A stretch of DNA of 64,000 nt from Galdieria partita (taxonomy: Eukaryota > Rhodophyta > Bangiophyceae > Galdieriales > Galdieriaceae): contig BQMJ01000062.1 of the NCBI GenBank assembly GCA_025991245.1, positions 1-64,000 of the forward strand. Reading direction: 5' to 3'. Made by a program: the position numbers and the translations under genes. The notes below the pieces were generated by a model. It was not told where the DNA came from and searched no databases. It saw nothing but the letters and a program-made list of their open reading frames with translations. Positions 24,347 to 36,216 of this stretch are shown here, one piece after another (positions within the stretch are counted from its first letter, which is position 1; every line of letters starts with the position of its first letter).

Positions 24347-24929
24347 CGTCGCCCAAATTAAAATTTTTAAAAGGATGAGCAGTGAATTTGTTGTGCTAAT
24401 TGCGTTACTTTCTTAGTACAACAAGTATTCAGATTAGACTCAAAATAGAACAATAGCATGTCGTTTGTGGAGGATAATCGTTACAAGACATTTGCGCTGT
24501 TTGGACATGGGTAGCAATATTGAAAGATTGAAAGGCATTCATACTGGAAGGATCAAATATTCCCTTGTCAACTGAGAGCCCGGAAGTTGTAAGATCTGAA
24601 TGCTTTTCAAGTTTGTGAGACATGAAAGGTTTCTCTAGTGTGGAATAACCAACTTTGCCTTACGCATTCCGAATGCGTGGGAGTGGAAAGCACGATTGGC
24701 CAACACCTCCAAACGTTTGCAACTTTTGAAAATGAGTTGGCCTGTCTGAGATTGGAATAGGAGAGAAAATAGGAAAATTTGTCTAGATGCTCTACTAAAC
24801 GAGACTTTATATATAGTGTTCAATTCTCTCCAAGTTCCTCACGGGATTCGTTTTCAGAATATATTTTTAGAATGGAAGGGCAATGAAGCACTTGGTAGAT
24901 TTCCAGTTGGCCCTGATTTCCTCAAGTTT
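24347..24929. other. 5' flank of paralogue 2, with a perfect palindrome
   Basis: The region is the presumed promoter of the - strand NTPase. At 24,662-24,678 lies ACGCATTC-C-GAATGCGT, two 8-base arms around a single base. No RNA gene or conserved protein is visible. Confidence 0.4.
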
Positions 24930-26957
24930 TTACTTTGTCCAGAAGAATGGCTTCAAATAGATTAAAAGTCCTAAAGAAACTTTATTTGTATTTGTTTATT
25001 GACGAAATTTGGAACATGAAAACTGAGAAATTTTTCGATTGGATAAAGCCTGACAAAGTCATTAGAATGTTTAATGTTTATCGTTCCTTTTTAGGAGTTT
25101 TATTGAACTTTTTTTAGCTGTGTCTTTTGCACTTTTTATTTCTGCAGGGAGGTCGGACTCGACAACTAGTAGACAAGAAGATGTCATGTCTTTCCCGAAT
25201 AATATTCAATGTTCTTCGTTTGGGGTCTTTTTCTGAAGAAACTGTAAAGTCTTTGATACCAAATATGGAGCACAATAACTAGTCAGTTTTAAAAGTACTT
25301 TTCCTAGTCATTGTAAAGGACACCATTGGTTCTTCAAACAAGTGGATGCAATTGTGTTCGTTAGTATATTATTGATTGATAGATGTGAAAGTTGGAATAG
25401 TTTTTTGTTATCTTTCAGAGGATGAAATAAGAAAGGAAAATGGAGAAAATGATTCCAAGTCGTTATCTGGCAGTAACTCTCTTTCTCGTATGATAACAAA
25501 ATCAAGGATTTCTGTTTCTTCTATGCTTTTTGTCATTATTTTAGAATTTTGTATTCCAATGAGAGATACTCCTTGTGATACTTTTGAGTCATTCTAAATA
25601 ATGTGTTGGACATTGCGAAACATTTTGGCTTCTGTTATCTGAACTGCTCGAGCAATGAACAAGACAAAGACGTACAAACAACTCTTAGCCAAGCTGGAGA
25701 AACATTGTTCAAGTTGGTCTGTCGAAAGACTGTTTTGAAGGGCATCAAAAGTTACTATCGAAAATTCACTCCTATTCGGTTTACTTGAATTTCGTTTTAG
25801 TGGTAGTTTCAATTTTGCGAATATGTTTACTCTCTATGTTCGATGGTGTTTCTGTTCCAAACTAGGAGAATTGAGTATATTTTGACATAGTCTTATAGAA
25901 GAGTATCAATAGAGTCTAGTAAACCGTTAGCAGCTTCAAGGTGGATCCTATTCTCAAGTATGTTTCAGCAGTTGGTTCGACAGTGATTGGAATCAATACT
26001 TGTAGCGAAGAAACTTTTCACACTTAGAAAATATTTTTTGAAATATATTTATCAAAAGATGGAATATTTGTTCCTATTCGACAAAATTCCAATGGACCTG
26101 ATGTTCTTATTCGAGTAACAGATATGAAAGACGATTCTGTCCTTGCTATTCAAGGTGAATCTTCTTCAGAGTAAACACCTATGGAGACTGAAACCACCAA
26201 GGAGAGAGTATATTTGATAGGTATTACATTGAAATGTTTTCAGATTTCAACTTCTGGTGTTGGACGTTCAATGATTAAGGCAGAAGTTGCTAAATTTTTA
26301 CATCCAGTGGCGTCACAGCTTGGATGGGAACAGAATGATTTAACAGCCATTCAGTTGATTGTAAGCAACAAGTACACTGAAGATGTTTCCAAACAATTTA
26401 GGAATAATCAAAACTGGATATTGAATAGTGGAGTTTATTATGAAGACAATAATAATAATATTGTTTACAGTTCTATCAACTCTGAGATACAACCACAGAA
26501 TATACGAGAAGAATGGTTATGCATACCTCCTCATTGTCAAGTTGTAGTTTGTTCAACTACATCTTTGCGAAACTTTTTAGGTCGCAAGGCTAGTGAAGAA
26601 CTTGAAAGAGTGTTTGCAGACAATCCTGGATGGTTGGAACAACTGAAACCACTTTCTGATTTGTTGAGCAATTCTTTTGTAGATTTCTTAGGACGTATTC
26701 CATATGAAGAATATGAAAGGAATAGTGGAAGGATGGAAAGAAGAAGTACTCGTCCAAGTATGAATGTGATGCAAATGGAAGATACGAGAGAAGAATCAAC
26801 TATTTCTGCTCCGAGCTCAGTACAACAAGTTTCTTTTAACGCTGGAAGAGAGCAAACACCAATGGCAGCTGTGAATATTGGACATAGTATGTATGCGCCA
26901 ACACAATCCTTTGTAGACTTTGAAAAAGTTCTTAATCGAAAATGCATTGATTCCTGA
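24930..26957 (+). pseudogene. Decayed copy of the single-exon NTPase/nuclease-like family
   Basis: Fragments in changing + strand frames follow the order of the intact paralogues. They are a FSEETVK stretch near 25,230 (compare the region before TGGVP), LEFCIP near 25,550 (compare LALYRI), and PDVLIR then LAIQGES near 26,100-26,160 (compare PDILFK...GIACKG, key Lys lost). The last part, 26,181-26,957, is a 258-codon open frame that aligns with the paralogue C terminus (AEVAKFLHPV against DEARKFLQPV; PPHCQVVV against PLNCELII; NFLGRKASEEL against NFIGKDILSSL) and adds a longer, Ser/Arg-rich tail. The open C-terminal frame may still be transcribed, but the NTPase part is broken by several frame changes. 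Confidence 0.65.
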
Positions 26958-27899
26958 AGAGTATGCTGTCGATATGCGACTCTGTTGCATAGTGTTGTTG
27001 GAAATAATCGAAGCAAGGTCGATGAAAAATGACTGAGAATCATTCGAGTACACGAAGATCATCTCTTCTATATACTAGCAGCATTACGAGTTGATGAATT
27101 TGCGAACAACAGTCAATGACTTTGATACTCTACTTTATGGTGAATCGAACTCTACATTTCGTCGTTCATTACTTGTCGAAAGCCAATGTTGAGTAATCTT
27201 GAAATATTATCGTTTTAAATTTGCATCATTCAAACACTAGTAAAATTATCGTTCTTTCCTATACAAAAAGAATCTATAGAAACACTATAAAGAACGAACA
27301 GCCAGCAAATGTACAGTAGACAGTACACTCTCCTTTGCAGACGACAATGAAATTATAACATTACGTACGAATCGTGCATTTTCACAGAAGACCCATGACT
27401 CCTCGACATGTACTACCGTAGAAAGTTTCAGACTGCAAAAAATGAAATACTTGAATCCAGCTCCTTTTCTCACACGAAAAGAAATATATTGGTGTCACTT
27501 CTTTGTCATCGGAAGTGGTCAATTTTTGGCCTTTCTAAGAGTTGGACATTCATTACTGTTGCCAAAGTTGATTGAAGTGGACAATTGAGTATATCAATCT
27601 GCTGACAAAAAAGATGACTCCTTGCCATTTGCAAAAATGTTCATTGAAAAACTTGAGGTGGATGCTTGATGTAATGAGTATCCTATGAATTTCCAATTGT
27701 GCATTGAAAATGATCCAATATAAGCAACGTTACAGAACTTTGCAATAGTCTTGGATTGTTAAACTAAGCTATTCGATTAAAAAATAAATCTAAAGAATAA
27801 CAAATATGAAAGTATTTTAACTATGGCTCATTTGGAAAATCACAGTTACAATTCAGTCAATCAGGTGACCATTCAATAAAATAGATAAACGACAGATTG
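26958..27899. other. Gene-free interval between two decayed NTPase copies
   Basis: The first part (to about 27,200) matches 31,760-31,990, the flank of another decayed copy (both contain AACAACAGTCAAT followed by TTTTGATACTCTACTTT or TTTGATACTCTACTTT). The rest shows no supported gene. Confidence 0.45.
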
Positions 27900-29800
27900 G
27901 CATCCACTTTCTTCTGAGATTTGTTAGGCGAAACATATATAAAACGAACTCTGTCCTAACAATCTATACCGTTCGGAACTTTCACTACTACTCTTGGGAG
28001 TTCTGAAGCAACTTTCTTCCTTTGAGAATTTCTCATCTTCAAGGCCATTCTTTCAATTTGATAACTTTAAGAGTTGAGCCTCGAATAGCATTCAAAAGTT
28101 GTGAAATTCGACACTCACTTTCTTCAAAATCGTGTTCAATACGCGAGCTACCGTAGTTATGATCTGAAAACGAAGCTATCGATAATTGGGAAAAAGAAAA
28201 CATATAAACCATTCTTCGGCAAGTTTTTGTAATAGATCAAATTCCATCGAGCAAAGTTGGATGGCATATATAACCACAACTCGTTTGTCATCCAATCAAT
28301 CATAGGGTCAATCAAAGTACCATCGAAATATCGAAGATCGTCTCAATAGAGTGAAAACGAATATTTCAGTTGATATCCCGGACACCATGAAGCTACAATA
28401 GGTTTTGATAGAGAACAAAAAAGTAACTTTTCATACAAGCTCCCTTTCAATGCTCCCAAACGTTTGCGATATTGATCGATCATATATCCTAATTTACCCT
28501 CCATAATACTTTAGCCAAGACTCCAATATGACATCCTTTGTTGGAAGATGTAAAACCTTCAAGGTTCGTCTTCCAGAAAAACAACAAGAACCTTGTCACG
28601 ATATGCAGTTTATAGGATAAAATTTTGCCTTTTTGAAAGAGTAGAGCTGATAATTCTTCGAAGAAAGATTTACTATCTCGTTCATTGAAACTCTCAATAC
28701 AACCAATATGTTTCGACTTGCTTCTCTCATAAATTTCTACCAGCTTCTTAAAGTCACAGGATGAATGTTTTCAATGAAATATTCTACTTGTCTTGGTTAC
28801 TTTTCCCATCTATGACATGACAGCTTCACGATCTCGGTCAGTCAAGCAGGATACTCAGGCTGCCTCTCAAACTCTGCAAATTCTTGGTCACTTTAATGGT
28901 CAGTGAATGGAAGATCAAGCAATTCACCAACCATTGGGACTGAATCTTCAAACGTGTGAAGTAAAACAACCCCATAAGGTGCTACGAAGATTACAATGAG
29001 AAAAAAAGATATTGAAGAATAATATCGAGCTAAAATTACCCTTGGAAGATTCAATACTCTAAGAGTCAAGAAATGACATAATTCATGAAGAGGTTTCTAA
29101 GTAAATGTATAAATGTATACTCCTTCGTAACATTTCTAAAAATTTTATTATGCTCATCCATAATAAGCAAAATTTGGAGTTCTCACAACAATTTCGATGC
29201 AGTCTTTGACAGTCTCTGCTTTCCTTTGTTATTCACAAGTCCAACAAAGACATTCTCGGAATATTGGAGAGCCTTTCACAAACTCTACAAAAGCATATTT
29301 ACAGCCAAATTGTTCCAATCGATCTTTGTTGAGATATTTGATGATAGAAAGATAAAGCTTAGCCATAGCAACTTCTTCTGGGTACTTTTGGCATAAAACA
29401 TTTATTCCTCCAAAGTACTAAGCAAACCAACCCAAATAAAGTCCAAAAATGGCAGAGTTCAACACTTTTCCCTAAATGAAAGGATTTGAGTGTCATTGCC
29501 ACTGGTTGGTTTGACATTGCTTTCACAAGATGATGGCATCTCAAAGTCAACCTTCTCAATAAGATTCTGAAGGGAAAGATTATCTGTTCCAAATATTTCG
29601 GTCTCAAAACAGTTGAGAAAGTCGATAGGGACACTACTATCTATCAAGGGATAGTTCCACCATCCACTGGTTAGCAAGCCCAGCCACAACGAATATACTT
29701 TTCTCTCACACCGAATATGCTTTTTTCACAGAATTTCCTGAAAACTTGAAAGTTTGTCAGCGAGGCACTTGGAAGACGTTTAAGAATTCACCATTCTGGT
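27900..29800 (-). pseudogene. Decayed copy of the spliced Crinkler/RHS-like gene
   Basis: Reading the - strand, pieces of the 15,350-17,757 protein appear in order: LGKSVEL near 29,460 (intact gene: LGKSVDL), LLIMDEHNK near 29,165 (intact: MLIVDEHNA), an open stretch at about 28,960-28,500 with DFKKLVEIYERSKSKHIGC matching SFQDLKRDFISECLPEMKK, then IDPMIDW near 28,290 (intact: FDPPMKK) and FIYVSP near 27,930 (intact: IVYVTP). Stops and frame changes interrupt it several times, so it is a pseudogene. Its orientation is opposite to the intact gene. Confidence 0.65.
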
Positions 29801-30212
29801 CTACCCTTTGAAAAGTCTTTGCAGATTCCAAAGTTTTCCAGGAGCCAGTGAACTGCTTTGTTTCTATTCTGGTATTGTCTCCATAAGCTGCACACCCTGA
29901 ATTCTATCTCGAGAGTCACTTGAACCCTTCATATTGGATGAATCCTATCGGATGTAGTATATGTTGATACAAAACCTGTGACAAGAAAAAATGGATACTA
30001 CAATGTTAAGGTTACAATTCGTGAATAACTTTTAATGAATCCTTAAGAGTCGTTTCATCCAAAGACAATTATGGAGTTCAACTTGTTGCACTCGTAATTT
30101 GTGATCCATCCTCCTTTACCAGATAAAAGTTACCTTTCTATTCTAGAATAGCAAATATTCCTACAAAGATAAAGTAGCTTCCTCATTGACTTTTATAACC
30201 AAAAAGTATAAA
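29801..30212. other. Interval between decayed NTPase copy and 5S gene
   Basis: The right part lies downstream of the 5S rRNA gene on its strand. The left part may hold the worn N-terminal part of the decayed copy ending at 29,800, but the similarity is too weak to place. Confidence 0.35.
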
Positions 30213-30332
30213 ACGTACAGCACTTGGGGTTCCCGAGTGATCCCTCACCTCAGTACTAACCAAGCCTGAGGGCGCTTAGCTTCTGAATTCGAAATGGGTT
30301 CAGGCGCATGTGCCACTAGTATGGCCGTACGT
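30213..30332 (-). rRNA. 5S ribosomal RNA
   Basis: The - strand gives a 120-nt eukaryotic 5S rRNA. It contains the near-universal loops GGCCATACTAG, CCCATTTCGAATTCAGAAG and the internal promoter region AAGCGCC...GGCTTGGTTAGTACT, then GGTGAGGGATCACTCGGG. The first six bases (ACGTAC) pair with the last six (GTACGT) to close helix I, which sets the ends. A TTTT run just after the 3' end, at about 30,210-30,213, fits RNA polymerase III termination. It is a single copy with no other rRNA genes in the window, embedded among decayed NTPase genes. Confidence 0.95.
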
Positions 30333-31199
30333 ACTCGGTAAGAAACTTTAAGAGTATTTATATCGATGGATACAATATGATATTATGAAACACTCGAGAA
30401 AGTATATCTCTTTCACTCCAATACCCCGTACATTCCTATAAAACTTGTCAAACAGTTTAGAAAAAACCAATCAAGTTGATTTTGATGTTGCTTCCCTTTG
30501 CATTGCCAAGATAACGTAGTTGAAAAGACTTGCGGTTTTCACACTTTATATTCGCAAGCTAAATGATATCATATATATTTCTTGTAGGAAACAACTTGAG
30601 TTTTCTATTTCTATTTTACTCTTAGAGTCCGAATTTTTAATACATGAATGAACTGGGACTTGTCTTTCAATTTTGATAAACAGACCAATTTTTGTCCATA
30701 GCTGAACGTCGTGAATAAATTTTGTCTAGTATAATGAAGCAGTCAACATAGCAACATTCCTCATTGATTCTTTTGGAGACTCTTAAAGTGATAAACATAC
30801 TCCAACTTCACATAAGATTAAGATGGCTTATATTGAGAGAATATTGTTTTGCTATTTATTCGTTTCACACAGCCACCTTGCTTCAGTCAGAAAGTTGCTT
30901 CAAGTATCTCTAAACTAGCATCTTTCCTCTTGTTAGTTGAGTCTTTCGAGAATGATAGCGATGATCTTAAAAGTCAATACCCTTTCAACATCTTCAAGGC
31001 ATACCATTGTAAAATAGATTGTATTTTGTCGAATCTTGCATGCACGCTTGGCTGTGAAAATGACTGTTTTGTATACTAAAAAGACACTAAAGTCACAAAT
31101 TCGCCAGCAATACGTGAGGTCGACATTTTTCAAAACTTTCTAATAACAGTAACAAACATTTCTACTTTTACATAATTTATTCTGCAGTGTCTTTTTAGC
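30333..31199. other. Gene-free interval after the 5S gene
   Basis: No supported gene is present. An ORF at 30,849-31,079 (FLLLVESFENDSDD) is faintly reminiscent of the Walker B region of the NTPase family, but the match is too weak to call. Confidence 0.35.
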
Positions 31200-32000
31200 A
31201 TTTCTGTATTTCAGAATGAATTTCAAGAGAATGGATTGATAAAGAAGCTGTCAAATTTTTCACGTGAATGTTCGTTCTTTTGCATCTATGCAACCTTTCA
31301 GTTTGCTGCATTACAAGGCAGTCGATACCTTTTTGTTTTTTGATAAGTATTTTATTGAAGACAAAAGTTATTTGACGAACAACAATATTTCTGGTTCAAG
31401 TGTAAAGGTTCAACCTAATCTTCAACTGACTATTGTCTCTAAAAGCAATCTCGAGAGCTGTTTAGGACGAGACTTATGAAGCTAGTCGAGGATATTCCAA
31501 TTATCATATTCCAAAATGGTGGCGAACTATTTTCAAAACAGTTGAGGGTGAAGAGGAAGCCTTTAACGCTAACCAATCAAGGTTATCTCTTCGAAAACTG
31601 TCGAGGAACGGCTAATTGGCAGTAGAGAGAAGGAATCCAATTCTGAGTGTAACTCTTATGCAAGTGGAAGTTGTCACAGGAGATTGCACTATTTCTGATC
31701 CCATTTCCTTGTATCAAATTTCTTTTAACACTGGAAACGTGCAAACACCAATGACAAAGTAAGACATTGTTGCATATTGTTGTTGGAAATAACCAAGTAA
31801 GGTCGATGAAAAATTACTGAGAATTATTCGAGTACAAGAAGACTATCCCTTCTATATACTAACAGCATCAAAATTGGATGAAATTGTGAACAACAGTCAA
31901 TAATTTTGATACTCTACTTTTTCATGATTCGAACTATATAGTTTGTTGTTCATAACTTTTTTTAAAGCCAAAGTTGAGTAATCTAGAAATAATGTTGGTC
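31200..32000 (+). pseudogene. Decayed C-terminal fragment of the NTPase/nuclease-like family
   Basis: At 31,330-31,479 the + strand encodes YFIEDKSYLTNNNISGSSVK and NLQLTIVSKSNLESCLGRDL. These match the decayed copy at 26.4-26.6 kb (VYYEDNNNNIVYSSI; CQVVVCSTTSLRNFLGRK) and the C terminus of the intact paralogues. The downstream 31,500-31,990 matches 26,650-27,200 at DNA level. The fragment is short, frame-broken and derived from a duplication of the 26-27 kb region or its ancestor. Confidence 0.55.
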
Positions 32001-32599
32001 CTAACTTGATAGAGAACGCTGAATGTTACCCCATGAAATAAGAACAAAAGTTCACTGGTGTTTACGTTAGAGAATGCATTAAGATTGAGATGTCTTTTGA
32101 ATTTTTTTTTCTTGGAGTCTAAGCTTATAGCGTGTTAGTAGTTCTTGTCTGCTGTGAAATGTACTCCTTGTTGGTTTTGAAACAGCGTTTCACTTGCCTT
32201 GTAAGGAATTGTAACTAAGGGATAGTCGATGTCGTCATTTTAGATAAATTGCTGACGAGGTTATACTGTTATTAGATTTCTTTCATGGGAATGTTTGAAA
32301 TGGCAAAGAAGAGTAACAAGTTGTATTTGAACAAGGGTATCAAAATGATTACCAGAAACGATTGAGTTTCTCTTTTCATGAGTCGGTCAACTCTACAAGA
32401 CTCCATTGAGAATGAACTTTGGTTTTGAGTCCCATTATCGGATGATCTTCAGAGAAAGACGATTTCAAAGATTGGTCAATTGACAAAATAAACCATTTAC
32501 ATAAGATTATTTGATACTTTCAACTATAACATATTCCTATCTCTAAAGTTGGATAAGAATGCATAGTCATTTGGGTCAGACAGAGACTTGATAAAGTTT

Positions 32600-33520
32600 T
32601 GCTCGCTTATGAACGAGACTTTACAGTTTGCGTTGAACTTTCTCAACGTAACGAGTGAAACTTTTTTCAGACTATCCCTTCAAGTGGATGAGAAAAGCAG
32701 CACTTGATCCAAATGATCCAGAGTTGCTCAAGTTCTTTCATGTATTCATAGCCCAAAGAAATGGCTGTGGTAGTTCTTTCATAAAGAATAGTTATCGGTT
32801 CGTTTGAAATGTGATACTTTGCTAAGGCAATATATATAACATTTGCAGTGTCTCTTTATCAAGTCTGTTTCTTTGTCTTTCTAGTATGGAAAGAAGACCA
32901 TATACAGTCATAACTAGACAATATACAAGTCCTTTTCTGAAGAAACTGTCAAGTTCCTTATGCAAGATACTACCAATGTTAGACAATCCACTCTAAAGTT
33001 TAAGTTTGCTAGCCAACCAGAAGGACACGAATAGTTCACCAATCAAACTCGTGATTATACTGACGGTGTTCCTTATGGTGTCACTTCTGGTTTTAGTGAG
33101 TTTGGGTAAGACTTGTAAAACTCACTTGAGACTCAGTGCTCCTTCAGACAATGAAATGGGAACGAGAACAGAGCAAAAATACTCAAGTACTTTTTGTAAA
33201 ACTTCGCTCTTGGTGCCAACCGAAACAAGTGACTATGCTCGCTGCTATGCTTCTTGCAACAATGTTGGAATTTCGTATTCCAAGTGGGCGACACTTGATG
33301 TGGTTTGTTTCATCCAATGCATTCACCTCTTCAGTACAGTTTCAAGTTTGAAGTTGTATTTACTCATATTCTCTATATTTGTTTGCTGTGGGTCTTGTCG
33401 CTTTCCTCTTGTTTCCCAATTTTCACAATTCTCCAAAGCGAATGATTCTTTCAACAACCGATCGCTTGGAAAAGAAAGTACTATTTTGTATCTTCAGTAG
33501 TATTTGCAAAGAATTGTAAG
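32600..33520 (+). pseudogene. Decayed middle part of the NTPase/nuclease-like family
   Basis: Several + strand frames carry family fragments in order: FFHVFIAQRNG near 32,740, SPFSEETVKFL near 32,930 (also in the decayed copy near 25,220), YTDGVPYGV near 33,060 (intact genes: TGGVPGLL) and MLLATMLEFRIP near 33,250 (intact: LTLLALYRIRF). The open frame at 33,006-33,500 runs across this region but does not keep the family frame, so it is not called as a gene. The middle part lies downstream of a C-terminal fragment, so the copies are shuffled. Confidence 0.55.
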
Positions 33521-34657
33521 ATGCCTATAAAGTATACTGGAAGTGGTTGAGCAATTTGAGGAAAGCCACTTCAACTCTCTTCAATAGCCACAAGTTACTT
33601 CAAAAAAAGGTTATTTATGCATGCAGATATTTTTAGAGATACAAAGAACGTCGTTCTTGGTTCTGAGAGAGAGAGAGAGAAGAGAGTTTGCTAGAAAATC
33701 TTCTTCGAATGGCTAACGCTTGAAAAGAATTTAGAAATTCGAAGAGAATGGGTTATCGCTTTTGATATCCGTAGGGACTTTGTTTTGATGGACAAATAGA
33801 CTTGAGACAACTCAAAGCATGAGTTCGTCATTGCTGTCGATATGCATTTGGCAAACTAAAGTCTACACAGGCTACATTCAGTTGAAATATCTTGTCGGAT
33901 TCCATTCTCTAATGAAAAACAATCAGTTCAACAGTAAACAGTTGATTGAAAAACAGAACTGTGTGAGACTACATATATATTCAACAGTTTAGCTCAAAGA
34001 AGAACACAAGTCTCTATAACACTTTTGCCGTTTCATAATAACATGGATGACCCGGTCGAATGCTCGGTGTTAACCAAACATTATGATCAAAGATATTCCT
34101 ATTATTCAGCACACAACATGGAAAGGTATTCTTTACGTTGGTTTATTGGCAAATACATATTCTGTCTCTTGAAAAGGGAGCAAAACGATACACTAGCAAA
34201 AGAATGAATTCCAGTGATTAGTCGTCTACAGCATTTATTTTTGGCCTATTTTGTGCTTATCCATTGTCAACCGAGCCAGCAAAATACTTGCAATTCTACA
34301 CTAATTGGAAGATAAACAATGTGGAACAAGTTTTCTAACCAAACTTCAACCGATGCCTTTTATAAGACAATTGGTTTCAAACAAAGGTTGATTAAAATAA
34401 AGCAACAAAGAAACAATGAAATGCATCGAGTTGTAAGAGAAAGACAATCGGCTTTCTAATATGGCACAAACAAAGACCTCATTTTCAAAACAGAAACTGA
34501 AACGCTGAACGAGCAGCATTACTTTATGGGCAAAGATGTACCTCGAGACGGGAAAAGAAATCATTATCGTTCTTCCTCAGATTAGTACAATGTAGTGGAC
34601 AAGATATGATTATCCTCAACAACTCATACCTTTGCAATTGTTTTCTGCTCCAAAGCG
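33521..34657. other. Boundary between subtelomere and gene-dense core
   Basis: There is no supported gene. A short GA-rich run (GAGAGAGAGAGAG) lies at 33,666-33,680. The last few hundred bases are the presumed promoter and 5' UTR of the EF-Tu gene. Right of this point gene density rises abruptly. Confidence 0.45.
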
Positions 34658-36145
34658 ATGAACAAATTCATTGCGATTGGAGCGACAATGCGAAACGCGT
34701 TGTATAACGTCACTCGAAGAAAGGTATGTTTGAAGGACTCGGTTTTCATATGTATCAACTAATGAGACGTCAAGTCTGATATCAGTCATATTTGTGAAAA
34801 GTTTATTCCTTTTGGGGAGCGATTAGAGTCACTAAGAAAGACACCCCCTAACCTTACCTTGAAACCTCTTCTATGGAATGGTTCTTGGCAATGTAGAAAT
34901 ATGGCCACTTTTGAACGTAAAAAACCACATATCAATGTTGGTACTATAGGTCACGTTGATCATGGTAAAACGACCCTTACTGCTGCCATCACCAAAGTAT
35001 TGTCAGAAGCTGGAGCTGGAGGCAAGTTTATGGACTATGATCAGATTGATAAGGCACCGGAAGAGAAAGCTAGAGGTATTACAATTGCTTCTTCTGTTGT
35101 GGAATATGAAACTTCCAAACGTCATTATGCACATGTTGATTGTCCTGGTCATGCGGACTATGTGAAGAATATGATTACGGGTGCAGCCATGATGGATGGC
35201 GCCATTCTTGTTGTCTCAGCAGCAGATGGTCCGATGCCACAAACTAGAGAACATATTTTATTAGCGAGACAAGTAGGTGTTCCCCACATTGTTGTCTATT
35301 TGAACAAGTGTGATTTGGTTTCCGATCCTGAATTGGTAGAATTGGTAGAAATGGAAGTGAGAGAGTTGCTAAGCTTTTATGATTTTAAAGGAGAAGAAGC
35401 CCCCATTATAAAGGGATCTGCTTTGTTAGCTTTGAGAGGAGAAGATCCTGACAATTTAGGTGCCAAGTCTATTATCCAGTTGATGGATGTCGTGGATGAG
35501 ACCATTCCTGAACCTGTTCGTGCCTTAGACAAGCCTTTTCTTTTGAGTATTGAAGAAACTTTTTCTATTCAAGGAAGAGGAACTGTAGTTACTGGAAGAG
35601 TAGAACAAGGAGTTATCAAGGTTGGCGATGAAGTAGAAATTGTGGGACTTCGTAAAGAACCTCTCAAGACGACTGTCATTGGAGTGGAAACATTTAAAAA
35701 GTCTTTAGATCGTGGTCAAGCAGGTAATAGCCATATTTTGAACTTATTTGTTGCTTTGAATCAATGAATATTAGGTGATAATGTTGGTTGTTTGTTACGT
35801 GGAGTGAAGCGTGAAGATGTTAGGCGAGGTCAAATCTTATGCAAACCGGGATCCATCAAACCACATAAAAAGTTTGAAGCTCAAATGTATGTTTTAAAGA
35901 AAGAAGAAGGAGGTCGTCATACTGCATTCTTCTCGAAATATCGACCGCAGTTTTTCTTTCGAACAGCTGATGTGACAGGTACAGTTACACTTCCTCATGG
36001 AGTGGAAATGGCTATGCCAGGAGATAATCTTACGAGTATTACTGAGTTATTTGAGCCAGTTGCCATGGAAGAAGGTCTTCGATTTGCTGTTAGAGAAGGA
36101 GGCAGAACAGTAGGAGCTGGAGTTGTCTCGAAAATTCTAGATTAG
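34658..36145 (+). CDS. TUFM: Mitochondrial elongation factor Tu
   Basis: This is a translational GTPase that delivers aminoacyl-tRNA to the ribosome. The exons are 34,658-34,723, 34,820-35,723 and 35,775-36,145. The last intron (51 bp, phase 1) restores the family string [13 protein letters not shown]. Visible motifs are G1 GHVDHGKT, the switch I RGITI, G3 DCPGHADY, G4 NKCD and the complete C-terminal beta-barrels ending [14 protein letters not shown]. Exon 1 ([20 protein letters not shown]) is inferred from a GTATGT donor and phase-0 acceptor and supplies a basic, acid-free presequence. Red algal plastids keep their own tufA, so a nuclear copy with such a leader is most likely mitochondrial. 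The body is certain; the first exon is moderately sure. Confidence 0.93.
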
Positions 36146-36216
36146 AAGGAATAGTTTCCATTTTGCAAAGCGATTGGTTTGTCTACATATTTTCTTCTGG
36201 TTGCCTGATGATAGTT

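Noticed and set aside
33006-33500. 164-codon + strand ORF with a hydrophobic start
   Set aside because: The NTPase family similarity in this stretch runs in other frames, so the long frame is incidental.
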